NCBI GenBank assembly: GCA_003484785.1
Contig: DNAD01000267.1
Span: 2,170 to 14,356, forward strand
Reading direction: 5' to 3'
Origin: Lachnospiraceae bacterium
GTDB taxonomy: Bacteria; Bacillota; Clostridia; Lachnospirales; Lachnospiraceae
Length of the DNA: 12,187 nt
The notes beneath the pieces are model-generated. The model worked only from the letters and a program-made list of their open reading frames with translations, was not told where the DNA came from and did not search any database. A program made the position numbers and the translations under genes. This document shows, piece by piece, positions 1 through 4,958 of this stretch; the stretch's first letter is position 1, and every line of letters begins with the position of its first letter.

Positions 1-10
1 CTTATTATAA

Positions 11-37
11 AAGCCCTCTGCCTTGCGCAAAGGGCTT
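11..37 (-). terminator. Rho-independent terminator-like hairpin after sepF
   Basis: On the minus strand a 7-bp perfect stem (AAGCCCT / AGGGCTT) with a 13-base loop is followed by TTATAAT, giving a short run of four T that is then broken by A. It starts about 46 bases after the sepF stop codon. The position suits the end of the HlyD-like - yggS - sepF transcript. The T tract is weak, so partial read-through into whatever lies beyond the window edge is possible. Confidence 0.5.
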
Positions 38-83
38 ACCGATCCAATCAGCTTTCCGGATCGCATTTCTTATAAAGCCTTTA

Positions 84-602
84 TCAGAACCTGTTCTGGA
101 GCGCCGCGATCGGCGAGTCAAAAGCTCCGGAAAGGATCTCCTGGAAATCACCTGAAATATCCACGCTTTTGGGAGTAATGATGAAAATATGGCTGGAGAT
201 CTTCTGGAGATTTCCTCCGATGGCGTAGGTCGAACCCGATGCAAAATCGATGATACGCTGTGCCACATCCATATCAAGCCCTTCCATATTAAGCACTACG
301 GTACAGTTATCAAGCAGAGTATCCGTGATCTCCCGGGATTCGTCCACCGATGTAGGCTTGACTACCACCACCGAATTGCCGTTTGACGTGGTCTTGGCAT
401 TATGCCTCAGGGAAGCCGTATATTTCGGTTTCTTGGGAGCCTTCTCCTCCGGCTCGTCATCTATGGTTGCGGAACGGATCGATTTTTTGGGCCTTCTGGC
501 CGAAGCGGGTTCCTCATAATCGTCCTCATCAAAGTATTCGTCATCATCATAATCGTCGTCATTAACCCTGATGGAATCCAGTAACTTATCCAAAAATGCC
601 AT
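84..602 (-). CDS. sepF: Cell division protein SepF
   Basis: SepF is the FtsZ-binding membrane anchor of Gram-positive divisomes, working beside or instead of FtsA on the cytoplasmic face of the septal membrane. The 172-residue product has the family layout. A short amphipathic N-terminal helix (MAFLDKLLDSIRV) should insert in the membrane. A long linker follows, very acidic at residues 14-32 and then basic and low in complexity to about residue 75. The conserved SepF core runs over about 77-155, starting VVVVKP and containing the IGGNLQKIS segment and the closing SGDFQE. About 20 residues follow the core. The ATG start is supported by a purine-rich Shine-Dalgarno (AAGGAAGAGG) just upstream. 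It is the last gene of its operon and lies 102 bases after yggS, a gap that contains a candidate small ORF. Family assignment is secure; the extreme acidity of the linker is a detail of this lineage. Confidence 0.95.
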   Translation of the reverse strand: MAFLDKLLDSIRVNDDDYDDDEYFDEDDYEEPASARRPKKSIRSATIDDEPEEKAPKKPKYTASLRHNAKTTSNGNSVVVVKPTSVDESREITDTLLDNCTVVLNMEGLDMDVAQRIIDFASGSTYAIGGNLQKISSHIFIITPKSVDISGDFQEILSGAFDSPIAALQNRF

Positions 603-604
603 AA

Positions 605-730
605 CTAAACCTCTTCCTTCCGTAGGAAATCAAAGAATTCCTCCGCGTAATCATGTATTAACGGCCCTGCCGTTTCTATACCCTGAATCAAAGGCTTTCC
701 CTTTTCAGGCGGTATAATCCCTCTCTCCAA
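605..730 (-). CDS. Candidate small protein (41 aa) between yggS and sepF
   Basis: This unrecognised ORF starts at TTG (728-730), inside the end of yggS in the +1 frame, and stops at TAG (605-607), two bases before the sepF ATG. The predicted peptide begins LERGIIPPEKGKPLIQG, continues through PLIHDYAEEFFDFLRK and ends EEV. The second half looks like a charged amphipathic helix, and the peptide reads more like protein than a random frame. An in-frame TAG lies five codons upstream, so the ORF cannot extend further. A weak AGGA lies about 10 bases before the TTG. The 3' end of the ORF carries the sepF Shine-Dalgarno, so its translation would be coupled to sepF. It explains an otherwise empty 102-base gap in a compact operon. 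It could be chance; I know no family for it. Confidence 0.35.
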   Translation of the reverse strand: MERGIIPPEKGKPLIQGIETAGPLIHDYAEEFFDFLRKEEV

Positions 731-1397
731 AGATTGACGTTCCTACACGGACATGCGTGGCCCCCTCTTTTATGGCCGTGACATAGTCGTTCGACATGCC
801 CATTGATAAAACATCCATTAATACATTATCTATTTTTTTCCTTCCTATGTCAATGGATAATTGCTTCAAATTATAAAATATTGTGGAATTCTCTTCGGGA
901 TCCTCTACATATGGTGCCACAGTCATGAGTCCCATGATCTGTAACCCCGGCATGACCGAAATATTCCGGACGAGCTCTTCGGTCTCGGAAACCGTTACCC
1001 CGAACTTGCTCTCCTCCCCCGAAACGTTGACCTCGATCAATATCCGCACGGTAATTTTGTGCTTTTGGGCCTCCTTTGAGATTTCCTGAGCAAGCCTTAA
1101 GGAATCCACGCTGTGGATCATATAAACCTTATCTATGATGTATTTTACCTTATTTGTCTGAAGATGTCCTATCAGATGCCATCTGATATCGGAGGGAAGC
1201 TGATCATATTTCGCCGTCAGCTCCTGAACCCTGTTTTCTCCGAAATCCCTGACTCCAAGGTCATATATTTCCCTGATCATCTCTGTCGGCTTTGTTTTGG
1301 AGACAGCGATTAGAGAAACGCTGTCGATATCCCTTCCCGACTGTTTGCAAGCCGTTTCTATATTTTCCCGCACTCTGAGAAGATTGTCCTTTAACAT
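705..1397 (-). CDS. yggS: YggS family pyridoxal phosphate homeostasis protein
   Basis: This is a cytosolic PLP-binding protein of the YggS/YlmE/PROSC family, with an alanine-racemase-like TIM-barrel fold and no known racemase activity. It is thought to buffer PLP and affect amino-acid and keto-acid pools. The 230-residue length is normal (about 225-235). The PLP-lysine motif AVSKTKP is present, with Lys34 matching the E. coli lysine. Other family motifs are FGENRVQE, WHLIGHLQTNK, VNVSGEESKFG, GLMTV, LSMGMSNDY and VRVGTSIFGERDY near the C-terminus. The ATG is preceded by GAGG at about 10 bases and lies 15 bases after the HlyD-like stop. yggS commonly sits upstream of sepF in Gram-positive genomes (as ylmE in the Bacillus ylm cluster), which supports both calls. 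Nothing key is missing. Confidence 0.95.
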   Translation of the reverse strand: MLKDNLLRVRENIETACKQSGRDIDSVSLIAVSKTKPTEMIREIYDLGVRDFGENRVQELTAKYDQLPSDIRWHLIGHLQTNKVKYIIDKVYMIHSVDSLRLAQEISKEAQKHKITVRILIEVNVSGEESKFGVTVSETEELVRNISVMPGLQIMGLMTVAPYVEDPEENSTIFYNLKQLSIDIGRKKIDNVLMDVLSMGMSNDYVTAIKEGATHVRVGTSIFGERDYTA

Positions 1398-1412
1398 AAA
1401 CTGTAAGCCTCA

Positions 1413-2840
1413 TCATTCATAGATAAAATCGTTTTCGTTAACGCTGTCACCCTTCAGCACTATATGATCATATACACTGAGCCCGTATTCGGTATTTGAT
1501 TTGACTATGGAATACTCTTCATTCTGGTAGAGTATGGTTATCTGCTTGAAATCCGCATAACCCTTGTTGATATTATAAACCCCAATGAGGGTTCCCTGTT
1601 TGCTCACCGGATATTTCTCGCCCGTATCGGGCATCACCACATAATCTCCGATGGAGAACACGGATTCGTCCACATAGTAATCCTCATCGGTCTGACTGTA
1701 GATCGTTGCCTTTACAAACTCCGCCGAAACGCTGCCGTCCTCGGAATAAGTCTCACGCATAAAGCCGGTCTCGTCACTGTTGTCACCGCTTACCAGGTAT
1801 TCCACCGGTATAAGATAAAAGGATTTCTCGACTATGGCGGAATTCGGGATCTTAAGCCCCTCCTCGGCGTTTGAAAGCAGTTCTATCTCAAGAAAGCGGT
1901 CGGTAGCGAAGGAGATCATCGAGTTATTCAGATCAAGCCTTGCAAATATCTGACCGTCCTGCCTGAAGGTTGAAACCGAGGCCCAGGAGGTATAATTGTT
2001 CTTAAGGAACCTTACCTCAAGATAATCCTCCGTCTCCAGCTCCTTTTCCTTTTCCTCGTCGATCTGTGTTACGATGCTCCAGTTCTCACTGGTAATAAGC
2101 TTATATGCAGGCTCGCCCTCGGCTATAAGGTCATTATTGTGAAACTGCTTCTTTTCATAGGCCTCACGGTCAAAGCTGGCTACGGTGACCTCCTCAGGAG
2201 TGAGCTGTTCGTAACCGTCATTAGAGTACACTACTATCCCCGAATCTCCCGCATATCCGAAGCTTACGGAATCGGCAAGCTTCGCCGCCGAAAGAGTATC
2301 TATCCCGGAAAGCACCTTATAATTGGCAAGCTTTACCACCGTGCCCTCTATGTCAAATTTGAAATCATAGGTATCCAGAAACGAAACCGGCGAGAAGGAA
2401 TTGGAAAAAGAGGAGATCTGAGTTTTCAGCTCGCTCATATCCTCATCCGACAATATCGTCTCACCTTCATTTTCCTTGCTGAGCATTTCGGATATCTCTC
2501 CGGAGGAATCAACGGTATATACCATCGCATTTTTTGATACACGTTCCCCTTCCCTGGCATAGTAATTCACATAGCCGGTAGCATTGCTCATGACCACGGT
2601 TTCAGACCGAAGCGCCAGGCCCACGTAGGTATTGTTTACCGCAAGCGACCCCAGCTGTACCTCATAGGGAGTGATGGGAGTACTCCGGAAATAGGATACG
2701 ACGACGACAATAATGTATACAAAAAGGACAGCAAAGATAATACCTCCCAGATTTATATTCAAGGGAGGTCTGTACTTTACTACCTTCTGATTCTGATTTT
2801 GTCTTCCCCTTCTGTTTTTCTTTCCCCTTTTGCCTGCCAA
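1413..2840 (-). CDS. HlyD-like membrane-anchored adaptor protein
   Basis: This 475-residue protein resembles HlyD/membrane-fusion adaptors but has no identified partner. It has a strongly basic, Gln/Asn-rich N-terminus (residues 1-25, cytoplasmic) and one membrane helix at about 32-50 (IIFAVLFVYIIVVVVSYF). The large extracellular part opens with a biotinyl-lipoyl-like half motif at about 80-110 (ATGYVNYYAREGERVSKN). Next comes a mixed region of about 150 residues, a second half motif near YKLITSENWSIVTQID, and a late segment with KIPNSAIVEKSFYLIPVEYL, a pattern typical of HlyD C-terminal halves. The start is TTG, chosen because AAAGGAAGG lies just upstream and no other in-frame start exists near the helix. 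It heads the operon with yggS and sepF. No ABC transporter or permease is adjacent, so an envelope or division role is as likely as export; that is inference. Confidence 0.8.
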   Translation of the reverse strand: MAGKRGKKNRRGRQNQNQKVVKYRPPLNINLGGIIFAVLFVYIIVVVVSYFRSTPITPYEVQLGSLAVNNTYVGLALRSETVVMSNATGYVNYYAREGERVSKNAMVYTVDSSGEISEMLSKENEGETILSDEDMSELKTQISSFSNSFSPVSFLDTYDFKFDIEGTVVKLANYKVLSGIDTLSAAKLADSVSFGYAGDSGIVVYSNDGYEQLTPEEVTVASFDREAYEKKQFHNNDLIAEGEPAYKLITSENWSIVTQIDEEKEKELETEDYLEVRFLKNNYTSWASVSTFRQDGQIFARLDLNNSMISFATDRFLEIELLSNAEEGLKIPNSAIVEKSFYLIPVEYLVSGDNSDETGFMRETYSEDGSVSAEFVKATIYSQTDEDYYVDESVFSIGDYVVMPDTGEKYPVSKQGTLIGVYNINKGYADFKQITILYQNEEYSIVKSNTEYGLSVYDHIVLKGDSVNENDFIYE

Positions 2841-2914
2841 ACTGCCTTCCTTTGGTCAGGGACTGCAACGAATTGACTCAGGTAATTCTGCTGCAGTTCC
2901 TTATTGTTTACCAT
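2780..2914 (-). CDS. Candidate small protein (44 aa) ahead of the HlyD-like gene
   Basis: An unrecognised ORF starts at ATG (2912-2914) and ends at TAG (2780-2782), overlapping the first 61 bases of the HlyD-like gene in another frame. The peptide begins MVNNKELQQNYLSQFVAVPD, then QRKAVWQ and a Lys/Arg/Glu-rich tail. AAAGGAAG lies about 9 bases before the ATG, a reasonable spacing. Its upstream half fills the leader between the terminator at 2950 and the HlyD-like TTG. The tail is largely forced by the overlapping basic N-terminus of HlyD-like, so only the first 24 or so residues are independent evidence. A second ATG 4 bases earlier would give only five codons. It may be a leader peptide, a real small protein, or chance. 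Confidence 0.3.
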   Translation of the reverse strand: MVNNKELQQNYLSQFVAVPDQRKAVWQAKGERKTEGEDKIRIRR

Positions 2915-2923
2915 CCATGGTAA
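2908..2923. repeat. 16-bp inverted repeat at the head of the HlyD-like operon
   Basis: TTACCATCCATGGTAA is a perfect 7+2+7 palindrome. It covers the stretch between the Shine-Dalgarno-like AAAGGAAG and the start of the 44-codon candidate ORF on the minus strand. As DNA it could be an operator for this operon. As RNA it could fold to a 5-bp stem with a 6-base loop that masks the start codon. No convincing -35/-10 pair was found in the short interval between it and the terminator at 2950, so its role is open. Confidence 0.4.
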
Positions 2924-2949
2924 CTTCCTTTACGCCATATCAACACAAA

Positions 2950-2993
2950 GGGAAACGCATTCAGACCAAAAGCTCTGAATGAATGCGTTTCCC
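2950..2993 (-). terminator. Strong hairpin terminator after the P-loop gene
   Basis: Perfect 13-bp arms (GGGAAACGCATTC at 2950-2962 and GAATGCGTTTCCC at 2981-2993) enclose an 18-base loop that itself contains a competing TCAGA/TCTGA pairing. On the minus strand the stem is followed by TTTGTGTTG, a short and imperfect U tract. It begins 30 bases after the P-loop gene stop and separates that gene from the HlyD-like operon. Confidence 0.75.
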
Positions 2994-3023
2994 CGTATCA
3001 GTATCACGAGGCTGTTTCCCGTA

Positions 3024-3446
3024 TTATAACGAAACTATGACCATAGCCTTTAGATAATCCGAAAGCTCTGCTTCATTCATTGACATACTGATAACAAAAT
3101 CGACCGTAAACTGATTGGAAATTTTCTCCAGCCTTTTTATCAGTGCCTCCACTTCATCATGCGATCTTACAAAGGCCACATCCAGAAAGCTGTCAAAATA
3201 CATCTGGGCAAGGTCATGATCCTGCGAAACTATCCCGCATACAAAACCAAGGAACTCCTGGGTAGTCTCGAGAGGATATTCCGAAGCGTTGATAAGACGT
3301 ATCTTATTTTTAAGCTCATACATGTGCTTGGAATTCTTATCAAGATATACGATATTTCCCGTTGTAGTAGAAACAGCGTTGTTCACGTTCTCAAGCAGGT
3401 ACTTTGTCTTGCCCTTTCCCTTGTCTCCGACAATTAACTGTATCAA
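3024..3446 (-). CDS. Small P-loop NTPase-like protein of unknown function
   Basis: The 140-residue product has a clear Walker A motif at its extreme N-terminus, G7-D-K-G-K-G-K-T14, after one hydrophobic strand (MIQLIV). A second strand follows near IVYLDKN, and a hydrophobic-to-acidic segment QMYFDSFLDV at about residues 81-90 could act as Walker B. The C-terminal half is helical and acidic and ends in a strand (AMVIVSL). There is no signal peptide or membrane helix, so it should be cytosolic. It is far too short for a PilT motor, a label such proteins sometimes receive. The TTG start is decided by an AGGAGG 8 bases upstream. The gene appears monocistronic, with its own promoter-like sequence and terminator, placed between the elongasome and sepF operons. 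Nucleotide binding is well supported; function is unknown. Confidence 0.85.
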   Translation of the reverse strand: MIQLIVGDKGKGKTKYLLENVNNAVSTTTGNIVYLDKNSKHMYELKNKIRLINASEYPLETTQEFLGFVCGIVSQDHDLAQMYFDSFLDVAFVRSHDEVEALIKRLEKISNQFTVDFVISMSMNEAELSDYLKAMVIVSL

Positions 3447-3454
3447 TACGTTGC

Positions 3455-3460
3455 CCTCCT
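3455..3460 (-). promoter_or_regulatory. Shine-Dalgarno fixing the TTG start of the P-loop gene
   Basis: A full AGGAGG on the minus strand lies 8 bases before TTG at 3444-3446. It places the Walker A strand directly at the N-terminus and rules out a later start. Confidence 0.8.
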
Positions 3461-3476
3461 TTGTTTATTGCGCTGC

Positions 3477-3493
3477 AAGGCCTCCCGGGCCTT
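3477..3493 (-). promoter_or_regulatory. Leader hairpin before the P-loop gene
   Basis: AAGGCC and GGCCTT form a 6-bp GC-rich stem with a 5-base loop, lying between the predicted promoter and the Shine-Dalgarno. No U tract follows on the minus strand, so it is not a terminator for the upstream operon. It may stabilise the 5' end of the transcript or be incidental. Confidence 0.35.
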
Positions 3494-3512
3494 CCACCAG
3501 TCATCTGTATAT

Positions 3513-3541
3513 ATTTTAATGTATTTTGGCACAAAATACAA
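3513..3541 (-). promoter_or_regulatory. Predicted sigma-A-type promoter of the P-loop gene
   Basis: On the minus strand TTGTAT (3536-3541) and TAAAAT (3513-3518) are separated by exactly 17 bases in an AT-rich stretch. The -10 box matches consensus at 5 of 6 positions, but the -35 only at TTG. A second overlapping choice (TTGTGC, 17 bases, TATACA) exists. Transcription would begin near 3506, giving a leader of about 60 bases. Most of the core is covered by a perfect inverted repeat. Confidence 0.55.
3520..3540. promoter_or_regulatory. 21-bp perfect inverted repeat overlapping the promoter (operator-like)
   Basis: TGTATTTTG and CAAAATACA flank a central GCA, a perfect 9+3+9 palindrome. It overlaps the predicted -35 and fills the spacer up to one base from the -10, a classic place for a repressor site. 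I cannot assign it to a named regulator. As RNA it would be AT-rich and lacks a following U tract, so an operator is a better reading than a terminator. Confidence 0.5.
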
Positions 3542-3562
3542 TCATTGACTTAAGGACCTTTT

Positions 3563-4549
3563 TTAGTGAGTCTGATCGAGAAGGAGATTCATCTGTCCAT
3601 AGAGCTCATCTTTTCCCGCCGCATTAAGCACAACAGCGATAAAAGGCGTACCCTGCTCATTTTGGGCAAGCAGAATAAGGCAGGAGCCGGCGGCGTTTGT
3701 GGTTCCCGTCTTTCCGCCTGTCACGGTGATCCCTTCCGGAGCCGTCTTGCTTCCTTCAAGATAGAGATTTGAGTTCTTAACGTTTAACTCCTTCGTATTT
3801 CCCGCCGCATCATAGTAGGTAAAGGAATATTCCGGAGTACTTATTATCTCAACAAATTTATCATTTCCAACCGCCTGGTTAAAGATCAGGTAGAGATCGT
3901 AGGCCGTTGTATAATGGTTTTCATCGGTCAGACCGCTTGGATTTACAAAGTTTGTTGTGGTAGCGCCAAGGGCCTTCGCCTCCTTGTTCATTAGCTCGGC
4001 AAAGGCTTCGGATGAGCCCGAGATATATTCCGCTATCAAAACCGCGACATCATTGGCTGAATACAGCAAAAGAGCGTGCAGAGCCTGATCAAGGGTCATG
4101 CTGTCCCCTTCCTTAAGAGGTATGACCTGAGCTCCGGGCTCTGTTATAAGCACATTTTTCGATGCAACCAGGGTGTCCTCGAGCTTCCCGTATTTCAGCG
4201 CGATAAGAGCAGTCATGATCTTTGTGAGGCTGGCGGGATTCATACGGTCAAAGATCCCTTTGGCTGCCTCGGTTTTCAGCTCCTTCCTGTTAAACAGCCC
4301 TTCAACCGACCCTTCCGGGATCGCAAGCCCCTGAGGAAGGATGTCCCCTCCTGCCACGCACAGATCAGCCGTAAAAGGTTTTGCGGTTTCCATGCTCAGA
4401 TTTGAATCCAGCGTATATGCTGAAAGAGGATTTTCAATATCAAAAGGCATTTCATACCTGTTCCCGCAGCCTGAAAGGATAAAAAGAATGGACGCCGTAA
4501 GCACCGCATATGCGATACGGATAAAAAAATTCCTATTTGTACATTTCAC
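3563..4549 (-). CDS. D-alanyl-D-alanine carboxypeptidase, lipoprotein form (family S11)
   Basis: This is a low-molecular-weight penicillin-binding protein that would remove the terminal D-Ala from peptidoglycan pentapeptides outside the membrane. The three active-site motifs are present and well spaced: S107-L-T-K110, S164-A-N166 and K280-T-G-T283, numbered from the GTG start at 4549. That start is preferred over the longer frame because it gives a clean lipoprotein signal: a short basic N-terminus, a hydrophobic stretch, then the lipobox LSGC with Cys28. Upstream codons only duplicate mgsA in another frame. The 328-residue chain ends about 45 residues after KTGT. It therefore lacks the C-terminal beta domain and amphipathic tail of DacA/PBP5-like enzymes, and anchoring has moved to the N-terminal lipid. 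It overlaps the end of mgsA by 17 bases and closes the elongasome operon, consistent with trimming newly inserted wall. Confidence 0.88.
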   Translation of the reverse strand: MKCTNRNFFIRIAYAVLTASILFILSGCGNRYEMPFDIENPLSAYTLDSNLSMETAKPFTADLCVAGGDILPQGLAIPEGSVEGLFNRKELKTEAAKGIFDRMNPASLTKIMTALIALKYGKLEDTLVASKNVLITEPGAQVIPLKEGDSMTLDQALHALLLYSANDVAVLIAEYISGSSEAFAELMNKEAKALGATTTNFVNPSGLTDENHYTTAYDLYLIFNQAVGNDKFVEIISTPEYSFTYYDAAGNTKELNVKNSNLYLEGSKTAPEGITVTGGKTGTTNAAGSCLILLAQNEQGTPFIAVVLNAAGKDELYGQMNLLLDQTH

Positions 4550-4928
4550 GCCATTCCATATCCCCTCTGTCCAGTGAATTGATGAGCAGCTCAGCCGTTG
4601 CCAGGTTAGTCGCAAACGGGATATTATGAATGTCGCAGAGCCTCATAATATAATTTGCGTCAGGCTCGGAGGACTTCGGAGAAAGAGCGTCTCTTAGGAA
4701 AATCATAAGGTCGATCTCGTTCTGTTCGATCTGAGCGCCGATCTGCTGTTCGCCCCCAAGATGCCCTGCAAGGTATTTATGAATAGAAAGATTCGTGACT
4801 TCTTCTATCAGCCTTCCGGTCGTGCCCGTGGCAAACAGTGTGTTTTTTGCAAGAATACCTCTGTAAGCGATGCAGAAATTCTGCATGAGCTTTTTTTTGG
4901 AATCATGAGCTATAAGCCCAATATTCAT
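4533..4928 (-). CDS. mgsA: Methylglyoxal synthase-like protein with altered active-site residues
   Basis: Methylglyoxal synthase converts dihydroxyacetone phosphate to methylglyoxal and phosphate in the cytosol, a glycolytic bypass under sugar-phosphate stress. The 131-residue length fits the family (about 130-150). Preserved features are IAHD (H8, D9), Lys12, the phosphate loop ATGTTG (T34, T36, T37), D80, D90, and the C-terminal IPFATNLATAELLI. Two positions differ from the E. coli enzyme as I recall it: the catalytic Asp71 in GGDQQ is Glu60 here (GGEQQ), and His98 is Ser87 (KSSEPD in place of PHDPD). The Glu may be usual in this bacterial family; the Ser is more surprising. The ATG has a strong GGGAGG 6 bases away. 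It sits between rodA (30-base gap) and the carboxypeptidase gene, which it overlaps by 17 bases. Family membership is firm, activity uncertain. Confidence 0.9.
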   Translation of the reverse strand: MNIGLIAHDSKKKLMQNFCIAYRGILAKNTLFATGTTGRLIEEVTNLSIHKYLAGHLGGEQQIGAQIEQNEIDLMIFLRDALSPKSSEPDANYIMRLCDIHNIPFATNLATAELLINSLDRGDMEWREMYK

Positions 4929-4958
4929 ATATAACCTCCCAAATATGCTTTGCCTGTA

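Noticed and set aside
5..277. 90-codon minus-strand ORF near the left edge
   Set aside because: It overlaps the conserved SepF core in another frame, is Arg/Ser-rich, and runs through the hairpin terminator.
2139..2537. 132-codon plus-strand ORF opposite the HlyD-like gene
   Set aside because: It lies wholly antisense to a well-supported gene, has no domain pattern, and its composition is what the complement of that gene would give.
2662..2868. 68-codon minus-strand ORF over the HlyD-like N-terminus
   Set aside because: Alternative frame of the basic N-terminus and membrane helix of the HlyD-like gene; no family signal.
2916..2918. Five-codon ORF at the first ATG of the HlyD-like leader
   Set aside because: It has good Shine-Dalgarno spacing but is too short to support; the overlapping 44-codon frame is listed instead as a weak candidate.
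3024..3446. PilT twitching-motility ATPase
   Set aside because: 140 residues with only a Walker A motif; the Asp/His boxes and hexamer core of PilT are absent, and no pilus genes are nearby.
3520..3540. 21-bp palindrome read as a terminator of the elongasome operon
   Set aside because: The stem is AT-rich, no U tract follows on the minus strand, and it overlaps a promoter-like pair; an operator fits better.
4550..4615. Longer N-terminus for the carboxypeptidase (start at 4615)
   Set aside because: It would overlap mgsA by 83 bases and put 22 polar, non-signal residues ahead of a clean lipoprotein signal; the GTG at 4549 is better.
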